Shown piece after piece: positions 1 through 10,757 of a DNA stretch of 64,000 nucleotides (position 1 is the stretch's first letter; the number at the start of each line of letters is the position of its first letter). The notes under the pieces are model-generated. The model ran no database searches and was not told where the DNA came from. It saw only the letters and a list, made by a program, of their open reading frames with translations. The translations under genes and the position numbers were made by a program. This DNA comes from Branchipolynoe longqiensis (lineage: Eukaryota > Annelida > Polychaeta > Phyllodocida > Polynoidae), in the NCBI GenBank assembly GCA_030323885.1, contig CM059186.1, forward strand, positions 175,324,486 to 175,388,485, in the 5' to 3' direction.

Positions 1-208
1 TGCTCGGCATTATTAGGATAGTGCAAGGACTAGTTGGCTCAGTGTCAGGATAATGTGACTGAGTGGGGTATCAGGTCACAGTGATGCTGGCCTGGTCTCC
101 CAGTGGGGCAGCACTATAAAGTCGCCATGAGTGCACACTGAAACAAGTCGGTACCCATCCTGGTATTACCGTAGGTGTTGCCAGGATGTAAAACTCCAAC
201 AACCAACC
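1..208 (+). mobile_element. SINE family A, 3' part, cut by window edge
   Basis: Matches the body and tail of a SINE found complete at 48356-48718: 'cggcattattaggata', then 'ggctcagtgtcaggataatg', then 'cagtggggcagcactataaag', ending in a version of 'gttgctaggacgtaaaac'. The tRNA-like head would lie before base 1. The following 209-497 holds nothing I recognise. Confidence 0.8.
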
Positions 209-497
209 TAATTTATTTGAACTGTGACATTTGATCCTGGTATTTTTGCCAATTGCAATCCAGTTTAAGCTTTCACTATCTAACGAAGGGGGCAAATGCT
301 CCTGCTGAACTCTTACTATTAAACATATCTTTATTGCAAACACACTCGCTACGGTAATATCCATTACAAAGCCAGAAATGCAGATAGTTGACGGGAGGTT
401 TGTTAGAATATATTTAAGTTTCATTTTCTACCATTCAAAAGTGCAAAAGTTTGAAAAGTTGGCACCATTTAATAAGTACTTTACCGTTCTATTAGGG

Positions 498-1209
498 TAA
501 TACCTCAGGGAGTTTAACGCACCTGCCCTGCAGAGTTGTAAACCACTGCCTTGTGGTACAGGTTCTTGACAGAACCAAAGGCTACGGGAGCAAACCCTAA
601 ACAGAAAACCATGTCACTGTGGCAGCATTAAGGGCGGTTGATGTATGAACTCCCAACATCTCCCGACCAGCCACTGCAGGGACAAATAGTTTTGCGCCTG
701 TCTTGACATGTTCTTGCCGGTGTGAAACCTCTATTTGCTCCCCGAGAGAGTGCCGCTGGTAACTTGCAAAATCCAGCAGCACTTCAACACTTTTGCAGGC
801 AGCTTTCATGAAATGGACAACCACACAAATTCTGCGTTCAATCATGAGGCTAACCTGGAAGGACAAAGTGACAAATAAGGAAATACTCGAACGGATGGGG
901 CTTCCCTCTATGGAAGATCTTTTGATCAAAAAGAATCTCTGGTGGACTGGACACCTAATGAGGATGTCATCAGACAGGCTACCAAAGCAGATCCTTTATT
1001 CTCAACTGTATTCTGGTTACAGAAAGAGAGGGTGCCCTCATCTCCGGTTCAAGGATACCATCAAGAGAAATCTGAAGCTGAGAGACATTAAGACCAACTC
1101 ATGGGCGCAACTCTCACAGCAGAGAGCTAAATGGAGAGCGGCAGTCAAGTAATGAAAGCAGTCTTTGTCGCATCGTGACCGACAGCATGATGATGATGAT
1201 GATGATGAG
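498..1209 (+). mobile_element. LINE-tailed retroposon, longest local copy
   Basis: Shares its first ~300 bases ('aatacctcaggga...' through 'ttgcaggcagctttcatgaaa') and its last ~75 bases ('gcggcagtcaagtaatgaaa' to a (gat)n tail) with the shorter copies at 11604-12016 and 14746-15167. Between these blocks this copy alone keeps a LINE reverse-transcriptase C-terminal coding segment (793-1152). The other copies carry internal deletions of that segment. It lacks the 'tggtatgctggtattgcagg' start seen in the copies with target duplications, so its 5' end may be truncated. Confidence 0.75.
793..1152 (+). pseudogene. LINE RT C-terminal fragment
   Basis: This open reading frame of about 119 codons resembles the extreme C-terminus of the polyprotein of endonuclease/reverse-transcriptase non-LTR retrotransposons. 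Visible motifs are 'WWTGHLMRMSSDRLPKQILY', then a basic 'GYRKRGCPHLRFKDTIKRNL' block, then a Trp-rich end ('WAQLSQQRAKWR'), an order typical of the post-RT tail of such LINEs. No RT catalytic motif, endonuclease or start region is present, so it is a 3' remnant and not a working gene. It ends shortly before a (gat)n tail, as expected for a LINE 3' end. The LINE clade cannot be fixed from this piece. Confidence 0.7.
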
Positions 1210-1545
1210 GGTTCAAACAGGGCCGGAATAAGCTAGTCTGAAGCCTGTAGCATATGTAGCAAAGGGGCCCTAAATTAAACAAATAGGGGCCTACACATAA
1301 CTATTAAAACATGTTCACTTGCATCGTAAATTAATTAATTATTTTCATTTGATATACAGTCAGATATTACGATAAATTGATTGGTGATTGTTGTTTTACG
1401 TCCTAGCAACATCTAAGATCATATCATACATTTCATTAACAGTGTTACATACATGTATGTTTCAATTGATAGCTTGCAAACATATAGCGTGGGGTCCCTG
1501 AAAATGTAGAGTCCCTGGAATAGGTTACTTTTGTAATTAGGTTAA
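1210..1545. other. Unassigned, with a SINE A tail fragment
   Basis: No coding signal. Bases 1386-1425 are a reverse-oriented fragment of the SINE A tail ('gttgttttacgtcctagcaa'). The rest is AT-rich unique-looking DNA. Confidence 0.5.
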
Positions 1546-1891
1546 AGTTGCATAGTCCGATGATTTTGAGTTTCTGTCATTTTCTGAGATAAATATGTTA
1601 GGTTGGTCATTATAATCTACCTTATTTTAGCTTGAAGTAATTTTTACTTTAAATGGTTAACTTTTGAGATATCTGAAGTGCAAGCGTGCAAAATTAATTT
1701 TGGCAAGCTTGCCATAACTCTAACACCATCGGCTTCTGCAGTAACAGGTTCTATTGAATTGACTCAGATTCCCTTCTATGTGGTGACAAATGTTTAATAA
1801 GTGCAGCAGTATCTAAGTTAGATATGTATAATCAAATCTAGATAATTGTTTTGGTTTTGAAAATTTGATGCTTTCATCGGACTGTGCAGCT
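1546..1891 (+). mobile_element. 346-bp MITE flanked by TTAA (piggyBac-like), copy 1
   Basis: Terminal inverted repeats 'agttgcatagtccgatg' and 'catcggactgtgcagct' are bordered on both sides by TTAA (1542-1545 and 1892-1895). Copies at 2810-3155 and 32994-33339 are also exactly 346 bp. TTAA duplication is the hallmark of piggyBac transposons, which is the basis for the class; no transposase is present. Confidence 0.85.
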
Positions 1892-1958
1892 TTAATCCGG
1901 CACCGAGTCTGAGACCCTCATGATTTAGGAATGCTGTGCCTCGGTCGATGCTCATCTA

Positions 1959-2408
1959 GGGCGTAATCGATTAATCAACTCGGGTCACCCGAGCCACTTT
2001 TTGGTGCATGCGCACATCCTACAGACTCAGGTTGAATAAACAAATATGCTTGGGGTGGACAAAATGGTGGCTTAATCTGAAACTTTTTTTTTTTTCAATA
2101 AACGGTAGAAATACAGCAAAATAGGATTTAAAGTATTTTATGATTGTAGAAGCTGAAAATCTGGGTTATTAAAAAAAACGTATTAAAACAACACGTAGGA
2201 GTTGTACCGGTAGCTGTTATACTACAGGTACCAGCACAGATGTGATGTCATCGCTCCTAACAAACCCCAGCCAAGAGGTGGGTTACTGGGGTCGGATCGT
2301 TTTGCACACAGCACGTGTATTTTTCGACTCCACTCACGGAATTCGATTTGAAATTCTGATGACTCAGGTGACCCGAGTCGCCCAGGTAGTGTTAAGCGAT
2401 TACGGCCC
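1959..2408. mobile_element. MITE, 'gggcgtaatcgattaa' ends, TA-flanked
   Basis: Begins 'gggcgtaatcgattaatc' and ends with the inverted 'gcgattacggccc'. Flanked by TA at 1957-1958 and 2409-2410. Internal paired motifs 'gggtcacccgag' and 'gacccgagtcgccc' extend the inverted repeat. Related copies: 59331-59793, and a partial one at 58790-59092. The TA site suggests Tc1/mariner-type mobilisation; two bases are weak evidence. Confidence 0.7.
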
Positions 2409-2805
2409 TAGAGTCCCTTGGGCTTCACATTCCATATCAGGCAATAATTGCAAATTTGAAGTACTTTCACATTCAGTGTAATGTAAATTAATATGGTTGT
2501 GTTTCAAGCTGCTTAAAAAAAAATATTGCGATATTTCCTTAAAGTTAAACCAAATGATCTAGTACTGAAACTTGGGCTTCCACATTGTGCATTATTTAAT
2601 TGGGTAAGTAATTAAAACAAATAAAATAAATGAATACATGTATTTATTGCCTTCTTTTCTACAGGTTAGCCAAGGTTCAGAGTGCATCCTGGTTTCAAAG
2701 CAGTTTCTTCGTGATCATCTCGATTCGACGACCCTGAATAAACTCAGACACACGGTATGTACTTTAAGTTATCTACTGACTCGTTTTGCCATTTCTATTC
2801 ATCGG
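2409..2805. other. Unassigned
   Basis: AT-rich DNA between two MITEs, no feature recognised. Confidence 0.4.
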
Positions 2806-2809
2806 TTAA

Positions 2810-3155
2810 AGTTGCATAGGCCGATGGTTTTGAATTTCTGTATTTTTTCTGAGATAAATATATTAGATCGATCACTAGTATCTACTTTACATTAGTTCAA
2901 AGTTACTTTTATTTTAAATGGTAAACTTTTGAGATATTTTGAGTGCGAACATGGAAAATTAGTTTTGGCAAGTGTGCCAACATTTGACACTATAGACTTC
3001 TGCAGTAACAGGTTCTGTTAAATTGACTCAGTATTGCCTTCTACGCAGAAACAAATGCTCAATAAGTGCATCAGTATCTAAGTTAGATATCTAAAATCAA
3101 AACTAGATAATTGGTTTGGTTTTGAAAATTTGATATTTGATCGCACTATGCAGCT
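2810..3155 (+). mobile_element. 346-bp TTAA MITE, copy 2
   Basis: Same family, orientation and length as 1546-1891, bordered by TTAA at 2806-2809 and 3156-3159. It lies about 900 bp from copy 1 but is clearly diverged from it in sequence, so it is an independent insertion, not a recent duplication. Confidence 0.85.
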
Positions 3156-3265
3156 TTAATCTCAGTCATGATAAATGTTGTTCCGTAAAAGACCAGTTGT
3201 GTATGTCTGCCTGTATGCTTCATACATTAGTGTGGTATTTCTCTTGTCTGATTCTCTATATATAA

Positions 3266-3600
3266 AGGCCCTGTCACATTACGGCGTATGGCGGGAGCGT
3301 ATTGAAAACCTACGTAAGTCCTGCGGGTGCTGGCCTATGATGACCTTTGGTGACCTCTCGGGTGGTTTTGAGCGTATGTGGAACCTATGATGAGCATACG
3401 AGGAGCGTATGAGGAGCGTATGGGAGCGTGATGTGACATTTTTTTACGGTTTTGATTGGCATGTGGAGTGTATGAGGAGCATATGAGGAGCAGATGAGGA
3501 GCATATGATTATTTTAGGAGCGTATTAGGAGCATATGAGGAGCGTATGAGGAGCGTATGCGAAACCTATGCGCGACCTATGGTATCTCTGCGCGGTCCAC
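3266..3600. repeat. Left subterminal gcgtatg/gagcgtatg array
   Basis: More than a dozen near-copies of 'aggagcgtatg' follow the terminal inverted repeat, many in direct tandem (3390-3570). The same word in inverted form fills the right end (8240-8700). Such subterminal arrays are usual binding sites for transposon proteins; that role here is inferred. Confidence 0.8.
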
Positions 3601-3660
3601 CGCCTGCTGGCTCCTGGGTATATATAGCCTGCAGCAACAGTCTCCCCTCACTCTGCCACC

Positions 3661-5095
3661 ATGCCTGCTAAGAGGAACACCACTGCTGCTGCTGCTTCTG
3701 CTACTGCTACTACTACTACTACTACACATACTGCTGCTACTACACCAGCCTCCAGAGCTGTTGTGACTACAGGAGGAGGACTAGGCCATGGGAGAGGCAG
3801 AAAGAGGCAGACTTTACAATGCTCTGCATCACCAGCATCCTCACCTGCCTCACCACCTCGCCACTCTCCACACCACTCTCCAGAACACCACTCTCCAGAA
3901 CACCACTATCCACTGGAGGAGCTGGAGATGGAAGTGGAGAGGTCGACGACGCAATGCTGGCGTCTCCGCTCCAGCTCGCCATCTCCTGCCTCTCGGGGCA
4001 GCTCATGGGCGTTGTCCGCTGCCTCCGCCGCCTCCGCTGCCACCACCGCCTCCAACACCTCCACCAGCACCGGTGGCCTCTCCGTGTCAAAGAGACTGTT
4101 CTCTGTCGGTCTTCAAGGAGGATCAAATGCTGGACTTCCTCCAGGAGAACCCCATCATGTGGAACATGAAGCTGACGGATTACTGCCGCTCAGACAGAAA
4201 GGCCAAGATGTGGGAGGACCAGGCGACAGTTCTGGGGACTACAACAGTCCATCTCCAGAAGTGGTTCAAGTCGCTCAGGGACACGAACACGCGGCTCCAC
4301 AAGAAAAAAAGAGGGGACGGAGCCGCTGAGCTGACTGAGTGGGAGCAGTGGATCTTGCGCAAGTTCGGGTTCCTGCGGTCCATCGTCCGTCACCGACCGG
4401 AGCCCTGCAGGAGTGTAAGTACATAATCTTTTATCGTTCTGACAAGTGCGGCCGTTAGTATTCTCGTAAAACCGCTTGTATTCTAAGTTTTTTATGTTAT
4501 GCTTTTGTTGTATTTATGTAAATATTCTAGTTATTTGTTAAATGTTATTTATTTCTTTAATGTTGAGTTGTTGTGTAGTTGTTCTTAAATCGAGATATTG
4601 ACAATAGATGTATCGAGATATAATCGTTATGAATCCATGTTTGCATTTAACGTTCATTATTTTTGCTTTATATATTTTTGATTTACTGTTGACTTGTCAT
4701 GTCTTTTGTCGAAATATCGATTTGCATTCATGTTACTTATGTTATTTTATGATTTTGTCTTGCAGTTGGCTGCTCCTGTCACGTCTCCGCAGCTCGATCT
4801 CAGCATGGAGGAGAATGTCCCGACTGATGTGGAGGTGGCGATGGACGAGGAGCTTCCACCCACTCCCCCCGCTACCTCCCGAGAGTGGGGAAAGGTGAGA
4901 GGGAAGCGATCTGCCCCAGTCAACGACAACCTCCTCGCTGCCATCCACAAGAGGTTCGACGAGTCTGGGGACATCCTCAAGGTGATGCAGCCGCCTCCGA
5001 CACCAACGATGACGGTGACGAAGCGAGTGGCATTCACCAACTATGTGCGGGACATGATCCTCACGATGCCGGAGGAGCGGTTTGTGTCCGTTTGA
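3661..5095 (+). pseudogene. Harbinger MADF/Myb-like DNA-binding protein gene, spliced, frameshifted
   Basis: Accessory gene of the Harbinger element; in this superfamily the Myb/MADF protein binds transposon ends and brings the nuclease to DNA. A good start at 3661 ('ccaccatgcc', with 'tatatatagcc' about 40 bases upstream) opens a low-complexity N-terminus with an AT-hook-like 'GRGRKR'. The MADF domain lies in another frame: 'FKEDQMLDFLQENPIMWNMK' onward to a second conserved Trp ('WEDQATVLG') and 'LQKWFKSLRD'. The two frames meet at about 4105-4115, where one extra base would explain the break. A phase-0 intron at 4415-4765 (gtaagt...ttgcag) joins an exon ending at 5095, whose 'FTNYVRDMILTMPEERF' resembles the BESS-like tail of MADF proteins. 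A proline-rich frame continues after the stop, so a second shift near 5085 is possible. AATAAA signals lie near 6003. Confidence 0.75.
4415..4765 (+). other. Intron of the MADF gene
   Basis: The donor is gtaagt at 4415 and the acceptor ends at ttgcag, 4765. The interior is AT-rich, in contrast to the GC-rich exons. Both flanking exons are in the same frame with complete codons at the junction (phase 0), which supports a real intron. Confidence 0.75.
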
Positions 5096-5570
5096 GGTCC
5101 ACTCAACCAACCAAGAAGCTGCTAACACTGCCCTCTGGGTGTCGCACCATCTGGAGGAGGAGGAAGGAACATTCTTGGGCCCGGTGGTTCGTGTGGCTGC
5201 TCCTGCTCCTGCACCTGCTCCTGCACCTGCCCGTGCTCCTGCTCCTGCACCTGCTCGTGTGTCTGCAAGTGAGGCATACCAGCCTCAACCCCACCAGTGG
5301 ACTCACCAGCCACCACTGGCATCACCATGGGCTTCACAGACATACGAGTATGTGCAGCGCTATATGGGGCAGCCGCACATTCCTCATCAGCCACAGCCAC
5401 AGCCGCCTCTGCCAAGTCTTCCGCCTCAGCCTCTACCTCCAACCTCCGTGGGTCACGAGGCGGCTGCAGCTCCGCTGTTGGTACGGCCGTCACCGCCGCA
5501 CACTGCTGGAGAACTACGGACATCAGGGATGGTGGGGCACATGAGGGGCTCTCCCGGAGTCGTGGTGTGC

Positions 5571-5830
5571 ACGGGTCCTCCGCCCACTGTGGGTGCGGCA
5601 TGGCCAGGGACTTGCGCTGCCACAGACATCGCAACTCTGACACACGGCGACCCCACCCAAGTGAACTTGTCTGAGTCGGCCAGCCCAGAAGGACTATTGA
5701 ACCGGTCCTCCGCCCACTGTGGGTGCGGCATGGCCAGGGACTTGCGCTGCCACAGACATCGCAACTCCGACAAACGGCGACCCCACCCAAGTGAACTTGT
5801 CTGAGTCGGCCAGCCCAGAAGGACTATTGA
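5571..5830 (+). repeat. 130-bp tandem duplication
   Basis: Two near-identical 130-bp units, 5571-5700 and 5701-5830 (only a few differences). Because 130 is not a multiple of 3, the duplication changes reading frame. A smaller tandem pair built on 'ggactattgaacttgtcggg' follows at 5819-5900. Both lie downstream of the MADF stop, in a region that may once have coded for a proline-rich tail. Confidence 0.85.
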
Positions 5831-6138
5831 ACTTGTCGGGGCTGTCCGGGATATACAAGGACTATTGAACTTGTCGGGGCTGTTCGGGATATATAGTTTT
5901 TATTTATCATTGTACATTTGTATGTATATATGTATATATATTGTATGTTTATATATTGTTTGTACATGTTTATGTATATATGTAAATATGTCAAGATGTG
6001 TAAATAAATAAATATACTGTTAATTTTAATTGTTGTCTCTGCGTTCAGTAATTGTTATACATTAAAGTACAATTAAAATTAAAATTAAAATTAAAACATA
6101 AATAAAAACTTAAAATTTAGAATATTTATAATAATCTT

Positions 6139-6570
6139 TCTCCTTCCCCTTTCTCCCTCCCTTCCCTCCCTCCCTCCCTCCCTCTCTCTATCTCTCTTCC
6201 TCCCTCTCTCTATCTCTCTTCCTCCGTCTCTCTATCTCTCTTCCTCCCTATCTCTAACTCTCTTCCCCCTCTCTCTATCTCTCTTCCTCCCTCTCTCTAT
6301 CTCTCTTCCTCCCTCTCTATCTCTCATCCTCCCTCTGTATCTCTCTTCCTCCCTCTCTATCTCTCTTCCTCCCTCTCTATCTCTCTTCCTCCCTCTCTAT
6401 CTCTCTTCCTCCCTCTCTATCTCTCTTCCTCCCTCTCTATCTCTCTTCCTCCCTCTCTCTCTACCTCTCTCTCCCCCTCCCTCCCTCCCTCTATCTCTTC
6501 TCCCTCCCTCCCTCTATCTCTTCTCCCCCTCCCTCCGTCCCTCCCTCCCTCCCTCCCTCTAACTCGTCTT
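6139..6570. repeat. Pyrimidine microsatellite (ctct/ccct/tatctc)
   Basis: About 430 bases almost wholly C and T on this strand. A regular 'ctccctctctatctctcttc' unit of 18-22 bases repeats in the middle and (ccct)n lies at both sides. It sits between the two convergent genes of the transposon. Confidence 0.9.
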
Positions 6571-6919
6571 CCCCTTTCTGTCTCTGTGTCACTCTATTTT
6601 TCCCTGTGTTCTTAGTATGTATGTAAAAGATTAATTCATGTAAAAAGAGAGGAGATTCATTACAATTACATTAACTAGATGACTTTAAATTAGGGAGCGA
6701 AAGAACGTAACAGACATGGAAAATAGTGATTTCATATCTATAAAATGATATCGTTTATTTTACTAGACATATAAACATATTAGCATCTCATATAACAGGA
6801 GACATATCACAACATCACAGACATGTAAATAAGTGATAACAGTACAGTGTCAAGAAAAGCACATAAGTTTGCAAAAACAGTAGACAGACACAGCACATAC
6901 AGACTGATAAAATGTTTTG

Positions 6920-8235
6920 TCAGATCATCCTGTCTTGCCATGACAGTGCTCCGGCAGGTGAGACGACCCAGTCTTTAATTAGATTTCGCTGTTCCTTTCC
7001 TAGCTTGGACGCGGTGTTGGGGTTGACAGGTAGAACGTCAATGTCAGGAAGGTTGTGGCCCTCCCGCCAACCTCCAGGCACAAAGTTGTTGTTGGCTGTC
7101 TCGGGACAATCCAGCTGCATGTTCTGTAGCGCTGGGTAGCGTGTCCTCATGAGGTTGTGCAGAACAATGCATGCCTTGACGATGATCTTCATGTTGGAGG
7201 GGTGGTGCTGCATAGTCGTCAGCAGCACTTGGAAGCGGTTGGCCAGAATGCCAAAGGCATTCTCCACCACTCTCCTAGCTTGGGAAAGCCGGTAGTTGAA
7301 GAGCCGGTCGTCATTGGTCAAGCCCCTCTTGCCGTACGGCTTCATCATGGTCGGCCGCAGGGCAAAGGCATCGTCACCGATCAGAAAATACGGCACATCC
7401 TTCTGGCCGACGACGAGCGGTTCAGGGTTCGGAAAGCCGATGGTGCCACCTTCAGTGCCCGCCTTCAGCTCAGAGGCGTTGTAAATCTGGGCATCGGACA
7501 CGGAGCCCAAACTGCCAATATCTGCCCAGATAAATTTGTAATCCGCATCTACAAGCGCCAACAGGACCATGGAGTAAAAGCCCTTGTAGTTGTAGTAGAG
7601 CGACCCACTCTTTGGAGGGCACCGGCAGGTGATATGCTTCCCATCCAGAGCGCCACAGGTATGGGGGAAGTTCCACCTCTCTGAAAAGAGGTCCGCGACG
7701 GCACGCCACCCTTCTCGAGTCGTCGGACACGTCATGACCTCGGCCATGTACTCGTCGACAATGGCCTGACAGACTTCATGCACTATCAGCGACTGTGTGT
7801 TGTGGGGCACCCTCCACCCAAACTTCATGGAGGAGTATTTTGTGCACTGAATTTGGTCCGTTTTTTGGCGATCCTCGGTCCCACTCGCGCCACAATCTCG
7901 TCAAACAACTGGGGAGGCAGCCGCATGAAGTTCACAAACGACGCGGTGTCCTCGCTGTGGAGCTCGACCATCAGTTTGTCGAACAAGCCAAACTGTGGCC
8001 GCCTCCCAATCCAGGGTCTGACCCACACTGATCGTCGCCGCCGCTCCCTCCTCCTTCGTCTCTCGATACGGGACGCCAGAAGAACCATGAGGTATAGACC
8101 AAGCTCATGGTGATAAAGGGCAACTCTGTAGAAAAGCTGTAACTGTACTTGCAGTACCTGGGCATCCATCCTGTATGAGCAACAGAGCAGGAATGACCGA
8201 AGAAGGCGTGCATCGCCTTTATATACCGAGACCAT
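6920..8235 (-). pseudogene. HARBI1-like DDE nuclease (transposase), internally deleted
   Basis: Catalyses cut-and-paste of the Harbinger element. The C-terminal 302-codon frame (6920-7828) keeps the DDE_Tnp_4 core: 'GALDGKHI' with Asp62, 'SVSDAQIY' with Asp112, 'YFLIGDDAFAL' with Asp152/153, and 'RRVVENAFGILANRF' with Glu189. The N-terminal part lies in another frame (7825-8235): a basic tract, then 'VWVRPWIGRRPQFGLFDKLM' and 'FVNFMRLPPQLFDEIVARV', as in family members. The two frames abut at 7825-7828, where the first ends in 'KKRTKFSAQN'. The family's helical segment with the 'L..TLR.LATG' motif, normally ahead of 'FRVPHNT', is missing. The catalytic residues are intact, but the protein as encoded should not be functional. 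Confidence 0.85.
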
Positions 8236-8239
8236 AGGT

Positions 8240-8726
8240 CGGGCATACGCTACTCATATGCTACTCATACGCTTTGCATATGCTACGAATATGCTCCCAT
8301 ACGCAACTCGTAGGTTCTGCGTACGCTGCATATGCCCGAGATACGCCCGTGACGCAAGTTGAACATATGAGTAGCGTATGCTGGCATACCCCTAGCATAT
8401 GCTGGCGTACCCCCAGCATATGAGGAGCTTATGCCGGCGTATGAGAAGCGTATGAGTAGCGTATGAACCATACGCCCCCATAGGTCAAGATTTTTTTAGC
8501 ATGCACAAACAAATTTGGACGGACGGACGGGAGAAAGCGTATGGCAGTGTACAGCGGCATAGGCCGGCATATGCCGGCACATGACGGCATATGCGGAGCC
8601 TACGCATAGCGTACACGTAGCATATGCGTAGCATATGGCGGCGTATGACGGCGTATGCCGACGTATATGAAGTAAAGTGCCTCCGCCGCCGTACGCTCCC
8701 GCAAAAACCCTAATGTGACAGCCCCT
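8240..8726. repeat. Right subterminal catacgc/gcatatg array and TIR
   Basis: Dense copies of 'catacgct', 'gcatatgc' and 'gcgtatga', largely inverted relative to the left array, ending in 'cctaatgtgacagcccct'. Several words are palindromic. A short break at 8490-8530 without motifs separates two sub-blocks. Confidence 0.8.
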
Positions 8727-8729
8727 TAA

Positions 8730-9381
8730 ATGATTGTGAATTTTGAGTATTGATGTATTTGTCACTCGACCATTTATTTATTATTATCTGTTATTGATCT
8801 CGGGTTAACCTAAACATTTGTATTGGAAGTTCAACGGTTGGTTAAGTGTGTCGACCTACCTGAATTAACTCAGGTACTGATATATCCTGATAACTTCGAG
8901 CTAGACGTGTGTCCAGCCGGCCAGCAGGCTTATTTTGATACCAGTTGACTCCTTTCGGATCTTGTGTACCTTGATATTGTTGGTGACCCTCTTAATCTAA
9001 CAAACCTGATGGCTACCACCATTTTGTGTTCTGCCTTGCCTTCCTCGCATATATAATATACATATACATATATACTAGAATATACAAATATATATAATAT
9101 ACATATATAATATACCTATCCAACAGGTGTCGCCATACTCATCAATCACTCCGACGATGCAGGACTCAAAAAGATGGCCATAGCTCGTGGAATAAATGCA
9201 ACCAAGTATGAAGCTACGCTACTGTGGTATAACAAAGCCATAACGATATGGCATTAGAGGCTCATTAGGGCCTAGCTCAACCAGACGAGGATATGTAAGT
9301 TAATCTGTAACTAAGTTAAAGATGTTTTCATTAGGATAAAGACTGCCAAACGCGGGGGGTTGCGATTTCCAGGGGAGATAT
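8730..9381. other. Unassigned, AT-rich
   Basis: Contains a tata/taata microsatellite at about 9050-9115. No coding or repeat-family match recognised. Confidence 0.4.
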
Positions 9382-9456
9382 GTGATCTCCTAGGAAATTG
9401 CAAACCCCCCATGCCCATATATGGCATGGGGGTTTGCCATTTCCTAGGAAATCACA
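9382..9456. repeat. Inverted repeat (hairpin) with ~36-bp arms
   Basis: Left arm 'ctcctaggaaattgcaaacc' continues to 'ccccatgcccatat'. The right arm reads the complement with one or two changes. It is flanked by further loose copies of 'ggggggttgcgattt' at 9353-9370 and 9462-9480, suggesting a small foldback element. Confidence 0.8.
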
Positions 9457-9738
9457 AGTGGGGGGTTGCGATTTACAGGGCTTGCGATTTCCTGCTACAC
9501 CGAAACCGTATATAGAGACTGTTACCTGGTTATAGCTGATCCAAACATTATTTACTTAAATGTAGCCCATCAGTATTGTATTGTACAAGGGTGCTTTTTG
9601 TCTGTTCCATGATGGTTTGAACATGTAGAACCAGTATGCCGTCTCCTGTGATAATGAATGTGTATGTGCATTCACATAGCGCCTATGCTATTACGAGCAT
9701 CTTCTGATACCTGCTACCAAATAGTCCAGTACACATAC
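9457..9738. other. Unassigned
   Basis: No feature seen. Confidence 0.4.
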
Positions 9739-10030
9739 ATGTTATTTAATTTATAATTATAGGATTCCAAGAAATGCATCCTATATCAAATATATATTTG
9801 CTTTTAAAATATTATATAAATAGAGATACTGCATTGTAAAATTTGAATGTTGTTAGACTGGTTATTTATTCTAACTGAGGGTAGAAGATGTTATTTAATT
9901 TCTAATTATAGGATTCCAAGCAATGCATCCTACATCATATATATATTTGCTTTTAAAATATGATATAAATAGAGATACTGCATTGTACAATTTGAATGTT
10001 GTTAGACGTTGTTTATTCTAACTAAGGGAA
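9739..10030. repeat. ~149-bp tandem duplication
   Basis: 9739-9887 and 9888-10030 are near-identical units, each starting 'atgttatttaattt' and ending near 'ttattctaact'. Scattered substitutions and small gaps show that it is not very recent. Non-coding. Confidence 0.85.
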
Positions 10031-10519
10031 GCAGAAACTAAAGCAAAATGTCCCCACATCTCAATATGTGGGAAAGAAAAAAATGCATAATATTTTAAAT
10101 ATGTATTTGTTTCATTGTGAATTTTAAAAATAAATAGAACCTATATATGTGAGGTAGCTATTGATAAAGTGCTAGATTGTTTATATTGAATTGATAAATC
10201 ACTGTAACAGATAATCCATTTAATGATGTAGGGCAAGATGTGAAGATGATTGGGATGAGGGCATTGTTTATTGTGTATGCAGTTATATTTAAATTTCAAT
10301 TGATTATTATAGTGTGTGGGTAGGTATTTCTGGCTCAGGATATATACCTCCTAAAGGGAACGATTCAGAGTTAAGTGTCCATCAGTTTACTGCACTTTTG
10401 TCGGGGGGGGGGGGGGGGTAGGTGTGTATAATAATAGGAAACTACGAAACTAATTGGCTGTGGGTAACTGCCAAGCGAATGACCATTTTGTCATCCTGAT
10501 ACAGAATGAGGTAAGCAAA
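10031..10519. other. Unassigned, with a 16-G homopolymer
   Basis: AT-rich apart from a run of 16 G at 10403-10418. No gene recognised. Confidence 0.4.
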
Positions 10520-10757
10520 ATAAAGCTTGTTTTATTTAAGAACGCCTCTAGTGCACATTGATGTTCATATCATCGGCCATTGGATGTCAAACATATGGTC
10601 ATTCTGACATATTTCTCTGGAGGAAACCTGCTGCCGCCACATAGGCTACTCTTTCCAATAAGCAGCAATAGGTCTTTTATATGCACTTTCCCACAGACAA
10701 GACAGCCCATACCACAGCCTTTGATGAACCAGTTGTGGACCACTGGTTGGGGACGAG
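10520..10757 (-). mobile_element. SINE family B, reverse
   Basis: On the minus strand it reads 'gtccacaactggttcatcaa', 'agtgcatataaaagacc', 'gctgcttattggaaagagta', then the tail block with 'gccgatgat' and a 'taaataaaacaagc' end. It matches copies at 16066-16730 and 33535-33800. The tRNA-like head is missing. Confidence 0.8.

Larger units (their letters stand above)
3266..8726. mobile_element. PIF/Harbinger DNA transposon, full length, two-gene
   Basis: Ends are 'aggccctgtcacatta' on the left and, inverted, 'aggggctgtcacatta' on the right, with the perfect 3-bp target duplication TAA at 3263-3265 and 8727-8729, the TWA target typical of PIF/Harbinger. It carries the two genes expected of the superfamily: a MADF/Myb-like DNA-binding gene on + (3661-5095) and a DDE nuclease gene on - (6920-8235). 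Both ends hold long arrays of gcgtatg-like motifs. Both genes carry frameshifts and the nuclease also has an internal deletion, so this copy is probably immobile on its own. Confidence 0.92.

Noticed and set aside
3819..5790. Alternative plus- and minus-strand reading frames across the MADF gene
   Set aside because: Shadows of a GC-rich, repeat-rich gene; only the frames with the AT-hook, MADF and BESS-like motifs are supported.
7157..8113. Plus-strand reading frames opposite the nuclease
   Set aside because: Antisense to the conserved DDE motifs and without homology.
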